DNA of 64,000 nucleotides. Origin: Channa striata. Lineage: Eukaryota; Chordata; Actinopteri; Anabantiformes; Channidae. A model generated the notes under the pieces. It made no database searches, was not told the origin of the DNA, and saw only the letters and a list, made by a program, of their open reading frames with translations. The position numbers and the translations under genes are program-made. The stretch is from NCBI GenBank assembly GCA_033026295.1, contig CM065171.1, positions 1,364,001 to 1,428,000 on the forward strand, in the 5' to 3' direction. Positions 25,260 through 38,260 of this stretch are shown here, in pieces. Each line of letters starts with the position of its first letter. Position 1 is the stretch's first letter.

Positions 25260-26065
25260 GCTTATTGAAAATAATAAAGGTTCTTCTATCATTTTTCTTC
25301 AACATGAGCTGTGAATACATGTTGTCGTGTAACATATTGTCTAAAATATTTAAATAGTTCAGCTTTTTCTTTCTATTGCATACGTTCTTGAATTTTTGCT
25401 TTTCATGGATGTAAATATTCAATTCCTTCACATTACGAGTTATACAAAATTTAAAGCATTGCATTCAGCTATTTTTATGCTTGAAGGAGTCTTCATCCCA
25501 CCAATAAGGTTGTTTACTATTTTTAAACATAGACTTATTAATCATAACCCTACCTGCCTGGTGTAAAAGGTCTGTTAAAATCCTAGCTGTTGAATTTACA
25601 TTTACATTTACAGCTCCTTCCAATACAGTAAATTATCGATGACAAAAATTTCATTCAATAGCTGAGATAATCTGACCCTCAGCATCAGCTCGCCATTTAA
25701 TCATATCCAAGGTTTCAAATGACCATTTTTGTCTCAGATAGTTAATGTTTTTTTTTTTCAGTTTAAGCTCATAGTAAAATAAATCAATGACACTGCATCC
25801 AGTTGCTGACAAAAAGGAGAAGTTAGCTTCAATATCTTTGCCAATTCTTTCATTTATAAAATGTATTTTAAACTGCAACACATCTAAAAGTGAACCACCA
25901 AATGTAGTGACAACATTGCCTTTTGATTTTCTACACCAGTTGAAATGATCATTGGAATAATATCTACCACATTCTATGAATTCAGAATCATCACACTCAG
26001 TGTAATCACATTCTTTACCCGTTCTGGAATTAAAGTCACCCGCACAGTGTCACATATACAACATC
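25260..26065 (-). mobile_element. LINE endonuclease domain and linker fragment
   Basis: The minus strand from about 26050 reads CAGDFNSRTGKECDYTECDD, containing the GDFNSRTG motif of AP-like endonucleases. It continues in one open frame through NVVTTFGGSLLDV, NERIGKDIEANFSFLSATG and CSVIDLFYYEL. After one or more breaks come QPYWWDEDSFKHKN and QKFKNVCNRKKKLNYLNIL, matching the WWD-C-KK linker that follows the endonuclease in several LINE families. No RT motif follows; the tRNA-like head begins about 50 bases further. Inactive and truncated; the LINE clade is not determined. Confidence 0.7.
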
Positions 26066-26516
26066 ATGTAATAAAGATGTCGCCCAACTGCTGGTGGCGG
26101 TTCTGCTGCTGGTATAGACGATTTACAAAGAACATAGTTTTTAGGACGGTTTCAACAGTTTACTTTGTAATATCTTTAAATTCCTCGTTAAAATAACAAT
26201 TGTTGCCCAAACAATGAACAGCGCTGTTGAGCGCTGGTGTACAGTGTGAGGACACACTGAGCTAGTGGGAGTAAATGGAGCCTTCAAGGGAAGAAAGACA
26301 CTGTCTGGCACCAGAGGAGGCAAAGCAATGGGCAAAGACAAACTCCACTCCAAAAGAAACACTGGGCCCAGACAGAAAGCCAGTGTGTCTGTGTGAGTGT
26401 GTGTGTAAGAGTTTAAGAGTTGAATGTTGCAGATTAAGCTGGATGTTCTCACTCTAGCCAGACAATAGTGTCCTCTGAGGCCCACAGAGACAGACACAAA
26501 TACAGTACGCTGTACT

Positions 26517-26518
<2 letters not shown>

Positions 26519-26578
<60 letters not shown>
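26519..26578. repeat. (CA)n microsatellite
   Basis: A perfect run of about 30 CA units. Confidence 0.98.
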
Positions 26579-26580
<2 letters not shown>

Positions 26581-27064
26581 GGTCCAGCAGGTCGGCTGGC
26601 TTGTGAATGACTCAAGTGTGAATCTGCCCGAACAGACGAAGTCTGAACAAATCCGGACCCTCAATCACTTCCAGATACTTGAAGCTCAGATCAGGTTTGT
26701 AGCAATGGAGACACTCTCAGCTTGTCTCGCTCGACCACTGCAAGTCCTCAGAAGTCTGAGCATATGGAGCCTAATCAGACAGACAAAGTCCAGAAGGCCC
26801 GGGAGGATGCACAAGTCAGACTGATGGAATTGGTTTTGGCACATCAGAGCGCTTTGCAGGGGACATTAATACAGTTACAGTAGGACATGACATGAATGTA
26901 GATGCCACCGTATTCATACATATTTCGGCTCACCCACTAATTTGCATGGCTGTGATTGCAACAAGTAATTTGAGCAGTCCCTAACCAATTTTCCATATCA
27001 TCGCAATTTAAAACATTATATTATATAACAAACATACATTTAAAAAAAATGGATAGACAGAACT

Positions 27065-27115
27065 AGATAGATACTTTATTATTCCGCAAAGGGAAATATT
27101 TGTGTTGCAGTAGCG
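27065..27115. repeat. Interspersed-repeat tail motif (ACTTTATT...GGGAAAT)
   Basis: AGATAGATACTTTATTATTC followed by CGCAAAGGGAAAT and GTGTTGCAGTAGC is a decayed form of a tail motif scattered through fish genomes (consensus near ACTTTATTGATCCCCGAAGG). A weaker relative is at about 35752-35806. Confidence 0.4.
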
Positions 27116-27423
27116 ATTACAGATAATAATACAGTCAATGCATGTTAATAAAGTAGAAAACCACTAAGATAATAATAATAATTTTGCAGCCTACTGGCAA
27201 TTTCTTGTCAGTCCTAAAAAGCCAGAGATATGATCCTGTATTGTCCGTTGAAAGTATCTTAGTACAGCTGTATAAAATCAAGCATTGTAGGTCACAACAA
27301 TCACAAAAAGGGGAATTAGATTAATAATTACAGTTAATTTAATCCTTATGAGGAGAAGACCGTTATTTCTCTGTGTCCCAACTCATGTCAGAATTGGAGG
27401 TAATATATTGAATAAGGACCCAC

Positions 27424-28216
27424 TGTGGTGACGACAGCAGGGTGTGTAAAACAATAATAATTTATTTATAAGGGAGGGCAAAAAACACAAACTAGACAGA
27501 CAATCTATGGGGACGAATAAATGCACAAAAATAAAAACTAAGGGAATAGAATAAGTATGAACTGAAGATCTAACTGAGGAAGAAATAAACTAAACAGAAC
27601 AGCACATACAAACCTAACAAACTAAACTAACCAGTGATAGGGACTAAATAGAGACAAAGAAATGAAGGGAAACCTAATGAAAATAAGGACACAACAAAAA
27701 TAACCTAATGAGTCAAGAAAATAATAAAGAACCAAAAAGGAGAAGCACTAAAACTAAAACAGGGGAAACACAAGTAACCAACTCTAAAATTAAACAGAAC
27801 AGACTAACAGGAACTGAACTATTAACTAAAGTAAAAAAAAAAAAAAAAAAAGAAAGCAGAAAGAAACACAGAAAAGAGCTAAACAAACAGGCGAACCAGG
27901 AAACTAAAACAGAAAGACGGCACTTAAACCAACAAGCAAACAAAAGACCAAACAAAAACCAGACAAAGGAACTAAACACAGAACCAAACCTCAGACCAAG
28001 GACAGCACACGGGCACAAAATGAAAAGTGTAAGAGTGTACAAGTGAAGGGGGAACAGGGTTTAAATAACTGGGAGGACAGGTGAAACCAAGAACAAATGA
28101 GAAAAGTAAAGCAACCAATCCAAACTAACAGGAAAGAAAATCCAATATTACAAAATAAAAGGCCACAACAGGCCATAAACAAAAGCTAGACTAACAAAAA
28201 GTCCAGAATCCTGACA
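27424..28216 (-). mobile_element. Possible solo LTR of a retrotransposon
   Basis: Read on the minus strand, the 793-base segment starts TGTCAGGATTCTGG and ends GTCGTCACCACA, so it has TG...CA ends. Inside are a TATA-like AGTTATTTAAACCC near 28060-28070 and an AATAAA polyadenylation signal (TATAAATAAA) near 27461-27470 in the correct order, about 600 bases apart. The plus strand is extremely A-rich with AAACTAAAC-type units, as in several fish gypsy LTRs. I found no target-site duplication and no internal region. Frames through it (27708-28046 plus, 27713-28042 minus) are compositional artefacts. Confidence 0.45.
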
Positions 28217-28689
28217 GCTCAGCTCTGATGGAAGCTTTCCTCAGTTAAAACATTTAACCCTGAAGACTTCATCACAATTCTTTGATGTTGGCCTTACTTA
28301 CCTAAATACAATCATCATCTCCAAACTGGAGATTTGGGATTTTTGTTATAAGTTAGGTGCTTTTTGTCCCCCTGCCTTTGAGTTAGTACGGTTATGTAGG
28401 TAAATATTGTTATTTCTTTTTCAGGGAGTTTGTTATAGTCTAGGTCTCTGCCTTTGAGTTTATACTGTTTGATGATTTAATATTGTTAACCCTTTTTGAG
28501 AGAGAGAGCTTTGTTAGAGTTTAGGTCTCTGTGCAGAGTATTACAGGATCAATAGTGTGTGTAATAATTGATAACTGTACAATTAGTTCTTGTACTAATA
28601 AACCTGTTGCATTCTTGGCGAGTCTCACCTTCTGCTTTTGGGTCCTCTAGTTACAGTAACCTTTACAATTTGTAGAGCATATGAAAAAG

Positions 28690-28786
28690 AATGTCTGATA
28701 TATATATGTGTATGTATGTATGTATACATACATACATATACATACATATACATACATAAATACATACATATATATACATATACATA

Positions 28787-28867
<81 letters not shown>

Positions 28868-28869
28868 GT

Positions 28870-28919
<50 letters not shown>

Positions 28920-28922
28920 GTA
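28690..28922. repeat. Compound microsatellite (ATGT/CATA/TG/CA/AT)
   Basis: Alternating blocks of TATGTA, CATACATA, TGTG, CACA and TATA. The (CA)n and TATATATATGTATAC blocks occur twice in tandem (about 28820-28873 and 28874-28924). All overlapping open frames translate this repeat and are not genes. Confidence 0.95.
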
Positions 28923-31376
28923 TACCTTTAATAGCAAAGGAAGGTGGAAGGAGCTGCTGAGTTAAACACTCTGTGTCCTTTTCTGTTTAACCTCCACTTC
29001 TTCCCTTTTCATGCAGTATCCCTCTAACAACAAGCGACACTGACGCGGTCGAGCTGAGCTGAGTGGAGCTGAACCACACAGTGGCAAAGCTCTCTAATTC
29101 ACACTGAAGGAGGGCTCGTTCTTGGGGCACAGATGCTGTTTCAGTAGGAACAGTGATTAAAGTGAGACCTGTCCTTAGACGTCAGTAACTGGCGTCAACA
29201 GCACACATTTCATTCTCGGCCATTAGTGCAATGTGCAGAGAACATAAAGGAGGAGAACAGAGGTCATAGAGGGACAAACCGAAACCCTCGTTACCAACAT
29301 GAAACACTGAATTGAGAGTTTAGTGGAACAGAAATTGCAGGCACTGGTCCACAGAGATGTAAACGAGTGACTCATCCTTCGACATGTTCGAGCCCCTTTA
29401 CACCATGAGAACAGTACAGACGCCCACTAATACTAATGCTCCTGTTATGCTGTGGCAGAATTTTGCTGCTGTGGTTTGGGTCCAGGTGTCCAAACTCACC
29501 TCAAATATGACTGGACTGCTTTCCACCACCGTCTATAACACAGCGAGCGAGGTCAAACCTTTTGGAAGAATGGTGTTCCATCCCTCCAAGTGCTTGTCCA
29601 GCACCTGACTGTGTCACGCTCTGCTGGCTTTTCCTTTCATTTGTTCCCCGTCTGTTTAAACCTACAAGCGTCTGTGTGTACTTTGTGTGAAACAGAATCC
29701 TGTACTTAGTAGCTGTGTGGAAAATAGGGGGGATAAGCACCTGGATTAGAATGTTGACATGCTTCTCCAAGACTCATAAACATCTGTCTCTGAGCTCTGG
29801 TAACTCTACACCCCGCAGGAGAAAACCGTTCTTCCGCAGGAAACATTCAATCGAGCAACACTGACCCAAATATGACTAAATACAACGAGAAAGCTGCCTC
29901 CAGAGAAGCCCAGCGGCCGGTTTGCATGGTGCATTGAGTCCTCTTTTATCTACCTTTTAGTACTATTCCATTCAGCTCACAACCACAAGGTGCCAATTAA
30001 CAAGCTTTGGCTCCGTCGTGTGTATTCGCTGAATGCAGTAGGAAAGTTCGGACTTTGAGGCCGAACATTTCAGCAGTGATATGGCTGAGAAAGTGAGGCT
30101 GAGCTGCAGTCAGAAATAATGGAGACAAATGAGTTGCCAGGAGGCTATAGAACGATGCCACAGGGCACAGTGTGAAATAGATAGGCTGTGATGACTTCCT
30201 GAACAAGCAACGCTGCACAACAAATAGCTTAGCAGAGACAGGCTGACACTGAGAGCAGACAGCCTGACTGTGGCTTTAAAAACAGCAGAGATTTGAAACC
30301 CACACACTTGGCGCGGTTATCAGTGTGAAGAAGATAGCGAACACACTCAAGTCAGACACTGTCTTCCTGACTTCCCTAGAACCACATCCTTCCAGAGGTG
30401 GTCAGAGTTTCCAGGCCTTTCTAATACAGCTGCTCTGTTTCCAGAATGAGCAGTTAGTTTGAGGAATCCAACGGGATCACAAATGCGAGAAATAGTGGAT
30501 TCACCGACTGCTCTGTGCAACACGACCGCCACCGTAATTTATCTGAACTGACCACGAGACTAAAATGCATGAGCCAAGTTGTAGTGGTGATGCCACTAGA
30601 GCCGTCAGGTTTGTATATTAGGAAAGAAAAATGGGATAAGCCGCTCGATGCCGTTTACATATGCATTCACATATTGCATATGTTTCAGATGAAGGTTAAC
30701 TTTCATTCAAAAGTTTGCAGTCACTTAGAAATGTTGCCATTTAATGACTGATGATCGGTTATCCTTTTGATGATGGCCCTCTGTAAATACTCTGATGATG
30801 AGTGTTTACAACACTTTTATTGTCCACATATGTCTGACTGATTTCGCTGATTATTTAACTGCTCGTTTGATGACCCACCAGAATAACGACTGTAAATAAG
30901 AATTTTTCTCTTTCAAGGATCCATTTGTTACACTGCGGTACAGAATGTCCAATCCGACCTTCTGAAGCTTTCTGCTTTTACCTACTGTGCCAGCTGCTAA
31001 CAAAGTAGTGTACAGCATATTCTCTGCACAGCCCACAGACTCGAGGTGCCTTCAAAGGTTTTTCCTGCTTAAGTGATTGAACTGGAAGCATTTGCTAAAT
31101 ACGTGTGTGAACATTTCAGTAGGATATCCCCCACTTGAGTTTTGTCTGATTATAAAAATCAAATGAAAAAGAGCAGATTTGCAGCTCTGACCGTTGACAG
31201 TTTTAGTCATTACACAGTCTTATCAGCTGGAGCAGCTGCTCTGCACAAGTATCACACACCAAAAGCTGGATTCTTTTCTTCCAATTTAATGATCAGCTGT
31301 CTGAGACATTCACAGCATTTCCATGTTTCAAACACGCCGTCAAGTGGCGTCTTGTTAGATGCTCACTGAGGCTTAC

Positions 31377-31504
31377 CCTCCAGTGAGGCAGCGTCGCAGA
31401 GAGTAGGAGGCCCCTCCCCCACAGGTTCGAGAGCAGTCGCTCCAGGGGCCCCAGGCGTCCCACCCGATGTCCCTGTCTTCATCTGAGCGGGTCATTCTGG
31501 ATGC
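31377..31504 (-). CDS. adamtsl3: ADAMTSL3-like exon: linker and first half of first TSP1 repeat
   Basis: This exon encodes 42 codons plus two bases. It begins ASRMTRSDEDRD, then WDAWGPWSDCSRTCGGG and ASYSLRRCLTG. WDAWGPWSDCSRTCGGG is a classic thrombospondin type 1 repeat start, with the tryptophan ladder and a CSxTCGGG core that in this family can carry O-fucose and C-mannose. TRSDED, WSDC and CLTG match ADAMTSL3 as I recall it better than ADAMTSL1 (SEEDRD, WSEC, CLSS); WGPW is the ADAMTSL1-like exception. The acceptor is CTCCTGTAG/GCATCC and the donor is TGGAGG/gtaagc. The open frame upstream of the acceptor is not conserved. The internal ATG in RMT is not the start codon, because related proteins have a signal peptide further upstream. 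Confidence 0.94.
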
Positions 31505-33474
31505 CTACAGGAGGACAAACACAGACACAGGTGTAAAGGTCACTAACTTCCTCAGCTCACATGCCTTCACAACAGGAATATCCTGTGCAGTTTCCATGTG
31601 TCATGATTTTAGTGGGACGGGGAAGACAGCTTGGACATAGTGAAAGTAGCAAGAGTTTCGATTGCATTTCAACAGATTGTCATCCCACTCCATCAGACAT
31701 TAACGCTTCCTAATCATGTTGTGCTGCATCCTTTGGCGCCACAGACATCACACAACGTCTCCCGAGGAAAAGTCCTAGGTGTCGTTGTACCATCCGCCAC
31801 AGGTGACCTCAGTGTCAGAGTGTAACACGAAGGGACTGGACAAAGCCTCAGGAATGAGAATGTGTGGATCTTTTTAGTTTCTTGCGAATTCACCCAGCCA
31901 TCAAAGTTTCTGCCTCTTCACAGCAAAAACAGACACGGAAACAGACACCCGTCATCAGAAGGCACTGAAACGACTACGCAACATTTTCTGCTCAGTGTCT
32001 CGTGGCTGTTTCCTTCAAGCTACAGGCAGCAGTAAGTGGTGTGAAAGGAAGAGCAATTCTTTAAAAAACGCTCTAGAAGCAAAATCATGTCTTTAAATCC
32101 CTCCTGGATGTGAGAAAAATCAATGTCAATAAAATACAATTTTCATCTTTTCATAAGAAATAGGTTTTTTGGCCTACTGTATGAGGCTATGCTTGAGGTT
32201 TTGCTAAATTTAGGTTTAGTGTTAGTGGGGTTCAAACAATAACTTGTTAATAAGATTCTGAGAACTTCATCCTCATGCTTACGAAATCGTGGCGTTGTTT
32301 CTAATGTCGTGTTGACCCACCCACCACTCCTCCTTCACTGGGGTTTGTAGTATTTGTCACGTCACGTTAGACTAGAGTTGAATTTATAGCCACCGCTATG
32401 GTTTTAATCATGTGTACTGTGAGTTTCACATCAAAGATACATTTCCATTTGTGGCGAGAGATGATAACAGTTCTTCAGGTTATAAACATCAACATGCCAC
32501 ACTTCACTGACACAGCTGCGGTCTCTCCTCTAACCCGACTTAACACGTTCCCCCAAGGCACAGATGAAGCAGGGGTACTGTGATCCGTCAGATAAATGTT
32601 GAATGTAGACATGCCAGAACGCCCGGGGGCAAAAACACAGTTTCTGATTCCTTATTGATCTTCTGACTTCTGCCTTCTGCCCATTGTTTCCTGTACCCTG
32701 GTAGTTCGGAGCTGGATGTATTATAATCTCTCCCAATGAAAATATGTTCCACACAAAGGATCTAGGTTCACAAACAAATGCTTTGTGTGGAGGCTTTGCA
32801 GAAGTAGAAGGAGAATTCAATGCTCACATCGTTTCGCCTTTTAAGAGCCACAGTGGCACCAGTGAAACAAGTCAAGGCAGCCTAGTTATCTACTGTACAT
32901 GTCAGAAAAGCATCTTCTCGAAAATTAGCACAGGTGTAAAAAGGAAAAGAAACAAGCAAAAATTCTAATGCTGTTAAAATATACAGATATTCTTATGTTC
33001 CTACTTCTTGTCAACTGCAAAAACGCCCCATAGGGTGGACATTACTGTGTTTACTTTCACTTGGTAACAATGAGAGGGATTCTTGTAATGAAATCATTTT
33101 ACTGCTATTGCTGAGGATTGGGAAAGATCCACTGGCTGTTGCAAATAAACCCTGATGAAGGTTTAATGAAGGTTAGACACAGGCCAGGTTAGGAAAATGT
33201 GGTTATGTTTAACAAAAAGGCAAATATTTGCAAGAGTTCTACAAAGGGCTCAAATTAAGTGTTGTGTGCGGAGAAGAAATCTGTTCTACTTTATCAGGGC
33301 TGTCACAGTCTGGCTCAAAGAACGGTACAACATGAATACGGGTCACGTTGTGGTTACTGTAATTTATGGTGCCGATAACATCAGGTAACGGCCGCTGAAC
33401 AGCGTGAGCCGAACGGTGGTCGGTGACCTGCACGTCGCTTTTCATTGCTGTAGACGTGTGAAATATGACTCAGG

Positions 33475-33668
33475 ACGTAGCGCGGCCGCCCACCAATCCC
33501 AGGGTTTTTTGTTCGATCCCTGGCTCCTCCAGACTCATGTTGAGGTGTCCGTAAGCAACACTGAACACAAACTTTGTTGCTTCTAGTGAGTGTTGGCCAG
33601 CTTCATGGCAGCGCCCTCATCCCTGTGTGAATGTGTGTGCGAGTCGGTGAATTTGCAGAGCATTGAGC
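33475..33668 (+). mobile_element. tRNA-derived SINE, second fish family
   Basis: A B-box-like GTTCGATCCCTGG at about 33511 is followed by TGTTGAGGTGTCC, AAGCAACACTGAACAC, TAGTGAGTGTTGGCCAGC, ATGGCAGCGCCC and TGTGTGAATGTGTGTGCGAG. This is the body of a common percomorph SINE (consensus near GAAGTGTCCTTGAGCAAGAC). The 3' AAGCGCTTTG segment is decayed to GCAGAGCATTGAG. Confidence 0.75.
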
Positions 33669-33983
33669 ATAAATTCTGGCTGACATTTACTTTGTCTACT
33701 GAGATGTTTGTTAAGGCAAATTATTATTCTGACATGTAATCACTTTACAATTGCATCTGGATGAGCTGTGGACCTAATCACTGGGGCTTGTCAGCGATTT
33801 GTTAGAGCTGTGATAGCTTGTTCAGAATATCTGTTACTGAATCACTAGCATCTGTTGAATATGTCAGTCCCCACCAGAAATTCCCAGAGTTCACTAACGT
33901 TTTCACAGACTGACCTTTCCAGGTCACTTCTTTCCAGGAAATTAGCTGCATAAAAATCCCTTTTAACACGGAGTATATACTGT

Positions 33984-34060
33984 ATTTACAGTGGGGTCCA
34001 AGAGTGTGAGACCACATTTATGTGTGACATTATCATGCAAACATGGACATATAAAAGTTT
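33984..34060 (+). mobile_element. Tc1-like terminal fragment
   Basis: TACAGTGGGGTCCAAGAGTG followed by TGAGACCACA matches the terminal repeat type of a group of fish Tc1-derived elements. The opposite end was not found. Confidence 0.45.
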
Positions 34061-37000
34061 CACAGTTTTAAAATGAAATAGGTTATGGCACGTTAAATTA
34101 AGTTGTTTTTTTTTGTGGTTACTTAACACTGTCATACATTTACTTTGATTCAGTCAAACTCTCTTGTGTTATCCAATCAGCTTTTAAAACAAGTTAGGCC
34201 AGATTGTGAATTTAACCACAGAATAAAAAAATGTAACCAAACCATCTTTACAAATCATTAAATTCTAGATTTAGTGAAGTTGGAAAAAAAGCATTTGTTG
34301 CAGTTCTGTGAGATCTTGTGTTTGTGGAAATGTGACACACGAGCATCGATTAACCTCCCAAGAGAATGAATCCCACTGACTTTGGTGATCTCCTAACCTT
34401 CGCCTTATTTTGACCAGAGGTTTAGCCTATCTCAGTGATTTCTGGCACACATCACAGGTGAATAAAAGAGTCCAACGGCAATGTGTGCACGCGACAGGTC
34501 TTATTCTGCACTGATTGGCTGCTGAAACACGCACGTACGCCATCACCTCACAAGCATTACCTCACACTTCTGCGATATACTCATGTGTTTTCGACAAGCT
34601 GCATTTCACCTTCCACCTTATCTGTTGTGTTAAAAGCTCAGATGAAAGGAAAGGAGTGAGAGAGAACAAGACGTTGATAGAGAGTGGGGGAGATGGAAAG
34701 AGAGAGGGTTTTCCTGGCTGCGTGTCACCAAAAATAGGAAAATTGGCATCCCCTGGGTCAGTGATGTCACTGCAGACCCTGCGGTGCCAGAGAAAAAAAG
34801 GAATGTCATACTGGAGCTGCATGCGTGTTAGAGGAAAACTGAAGCACAATGAGGTATTTATGGAAAGTGCGTTTGAGAACCAAAGAAGTCAGCCTTCTAA
34901 AGTGCTTTTAAATTGTGCCCTTCAAGCCATGTGTCACTGGACCAATAGTCAAAACTCATTTTATTATAATTCAGTAAGTGTTTTTCCTGGAGAAGTGGCA
35001 GTGCAGGCCCCTCCACCAAAACAGCTCTTGCCCTGTCAGTGAAACTCAGTGCACAGGAACAAACTGTAATTCCTCTGACAATGTTATTTATGCCTGGTCA
35101 ACCAGAATTAACATTTCTGACATGCCTCCGCAGGTTTCATTTCACCCTGCCTCCCAGGCCCAGATCATTGGCTGACCTTGGAGCTGGCAGAGCGAAACAC
35201 TTGGCAGTCGTCAACATTGTTCTCTCGTACCCACATGGACGGGATCGATTCGTTTGTCTTAGGGTGTTGCGCTGCTGTGGAACCAGCTTTTCTCCGCCTG
35301 CTGCATCCAAAGAGACACCGTGAGCTGCTAGAGAGGAATTAGACACGTTAGCGCTCCACTAATAGGATAAAACCACCTTTTGTTGTCGGGCTCAGCCAGC
35401 TAACCGCCATCATGGACCTCCAACAGTAATAACATTGGCATGAGGAGAATCTGTCCAGCCAAGGCTTTTTTGGCCCGGCCAGCCAGCCGGGCCTATTGTG
35501 TGAGCTCCGCATAGTTCTGTATCAGCAATCTGTGTCCACTAACAACCCTGAAGACCTGGACATGTACTGGCTATTCGGTGTCAAGTAAATATACTTTTCA
35601 TACATAAATTGATTGTAGGGAATCTGATATTGAAGAGACATATGTAACATTTCTCAAAGTGAACATAAAAGACGATTCAAGTTCATTAAAAGTGCACATT
35701 TTCTAAAAGTACTAACATTTAATACGGTCTATGGAGTGGCTCGTTAATATTAAGACATTTTTATTGTTGTCCAAGGGGAAATTGTTGTTGGGCAGCAGCA
35801 CAGATGTTGGATTCCTGTGTGGTTTTTGTTTTGTTCAAGGACACTTGGACTTGTGACCAGGAGGAACTGAAAACCAAACCACTACCCTGAGGTTCATCGG
35901 GTCTTTCTCCAGAGCCCAGATATCCAAGGGCAGACTCACTTCAGACAATCTGTACAGGGCCTTTTAAACCTAGTGTGATCGCTTCATTCTGTGGTTCTAA
36001 CAAATCAGATGTATCAGATGACCCACCCATTTGATCTGCAAAAGTATTGGAACATGTTGTGAACATGACTCATGTTGTTTCCCATGTGTGTCCTGTTAAA
36101 CCGATGTTTACACAGCAAATAGTTCCAAAGGACTAGTTTTGGTTTTAGCTTTGGGTTTGACCTGAAAACTATTGTTTTACAAAGATAAATCAACAAGAAA
36201 AGCAACCATTCTGAATCCGAGAAAAGAGGGAAACCAATCAAAGGCAGGACTTGACACTTGACACACTTGAGACTAAAAACACTTCTGCCCCATCTGACAC
36301 TGACAACAACACACAAGCCAGTTACACAAGTAGTCTAATGCAGTGCTAATTATCTTTAATTGCATTAACATTATTAAACTACATACAATGAAGTTTGTGG
36401 GCATTTGTTATTTATTCACTGGCTACCAAACAGGTTTTCCTGACCCTCTCCTGGATGCTTCAGATTGTAGCATGGAAAATATTCTATTGGAATATTAATT
36501 CAAAGCTAAATCTAACCCCTGGTCGCGACTGTTGCCTCTTCAGTATGAGACTTAGGAAATATGTTTCAAAATTAAAGACGCTATCACATGAACTAGTTGA
36601 TACCTAATTGATAATGACCAGCATCTATGTACAGCATGACGATTGGCCTGTTTGTGCTGGGCTGTGTTGGTCGATTTTAAGCCTTTTGAAATGTTTAATT
36701 TCCACGACTGACAGCAATTGTTCACATGGACAGCTGTTTACCAGACAAGTCAGTGTGTGAGAGAGAGAGAGAACAGTCGCTGACATCCCCAACAACCTCC
36801 ATGGAGCAGGCGTGGAGGCAGCACAGTGATGCTGGGGTTTTAACATTGCCTGTTCCTGTTTATGGCGTATGTAGCTTGGGCCTGTTTCATATTTTTTCCC
36901 CGATAAAGACCATGTACTCTACAGTCACAAAAAAATTAGTGACACTCTTTGGAAGTCGTTCCTGAAATGCAATCTGATCCAAAGTGACAGTTATCAATAA

Positions 37001-37689
37001 AAATATGTTTCAGCTGAAAAAACACTAACTGTCATGATGTTTCGTGTCTTCATTGAGTACATCCATTAAACATTTAAAGTGATGGTGTAAAGTACAGGTG
37101 GTTTAAGGCTACCTTGACATAGAAAACCACTCAAACATATCAGGGTAATATTCACAAGCAGCATAAGCGGAAGTGAGCTTTACTTAAAAAAAGGGGTCTC
37201 AGGAAAGTTACGATCGTATATGGACAGGGTTACACAACAACCTTAAACACAGTTACAGTATACATACCGTCTGTAAATGAAGGTTATTATCAATGCAACC
37301 TACTATTAGTGTGGCTGTGTGCGAGCTGTAGCTCAGGAAAAGATGCCAGGCAATGACCAACAAACAAAACCAACAGTACAGAATGGATTTAGACAAAAAA
37401 TCTAACTTTTGGAGTGGCCCAGTTGAGGCCGACTCCAACCCGTAACTGATTCACCAAGTTATTAAGACACTGTTACCATTACGTCAGCATCACTTTGGTT
37501 GTTTAATGGTAAAGTTCAACAGACGACTGTTTAGTGTTTTATCAGCTTCATACTGTCTTTGTGAATATTTGTGCGTAGATCAGTGTCAATAGAGTCTGTA
37601 GGTCAGAACATTGCATTCAACAAAATATTTGGAAATTCTTTGATTGCAGTGTGCAGAATTCATTTGGGGTTTTCCGCCTTCACGTACCA

Positions 37690-38260
37690 CACATTCATTC
37701 ATTAAATGTGATTATGAACCTTTACATTTTGCAGACACTTTTGGAAACCATGCAGAAAGTTTGGGAAGATCTGGATATTTGACCACTCCTCTAAAATTAT
37801 AGGAAGAGTTATTTAGGTTAAATACCTTTACTCTTCCAGACTTACATATATCTGGTCATTGTGGCAAAGCATCATAAAGTTGGTCTCATCTGACCTATAA
37901 ACTGACCACAAATCTTTGTCTTAGTCGATGTGCTCACATTTATTCCAGCTTCTTTCTGGGACAGCAGCCTTTCAGTCCATTTTGATGTAAAGCTCACTTG
38001 ACTGTAGACAGTGGCACAAATGCTCCAGATGGAACTAGCTCATGGCAGACCTGCGCCTGGTTCCTAGGTTGTTCCTGGCCATCTGGATGTCCTTCAGCTG
38101 AGTGAGAGAGTGTTGGGTTTCCTTCCAGACCTTGCAAACTGGCCCCAGTAAAAATAGTATTTATGTTCTTTTTTATTGTTCAACCTGAGACATCTCTGAC
38201 TTGCCAAAGTCTACCATCCTTTTCCTCAGATCTGCGCTGAGCTCCTTGGACTTGAACTTC
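37690..38260 (-). mobile_element. Tc1-like transposase relic
   Basis: The minus strand near 38250-38180 encodes KSKELSADLRKRMVDFGKSE, the paired-like N-terminal helix of Tc1 transposases. Further along are GPVCKVWKE, a degraded KDIQMARNNLGTRR segment, and, near 37890, YRSDETNF, corresponding to the WSDET around the first catalytic aspartate. Stops and frameshifts abound and the C-terminal DDE half is missing. It is a different subfamily from the relics at 4.2 kb and 53.6 kb. Confidence 0.7.

Larger units (their letters stand above)
20076..31376 (-). other. ADAMTSL3-like intron of 11.3 kb
   Basis: This intron lies between the two halves of the first TSP1 repeat. It contains the L2-type LINE, the LINE endonuclease fragment and adjoining tRNA-like head, the possible solo LTR and three microsatellites. 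Stretches 20076-20599, 20638-20994, 23416-25126, 26066-26518, 26579-27064, 28217-28689 and 28923-31376 show nothing else I can name with confidence. Confidence 0.8.

Noticed and set aside
30690..30745. AAAGTTTGCAGTCACTTAGAAATG, similar to the end of a fish Tc1-like repeat
   Set aside because: Only about 40 bases match and no other end or body was found; too short to list as an element.
34515..35042. 175-codon plus frame
   Set aside because: No recognisable motif, ordinary intronic composition, and no splice or promoter signal. A frame of this length can occur by chance in 64 kb.
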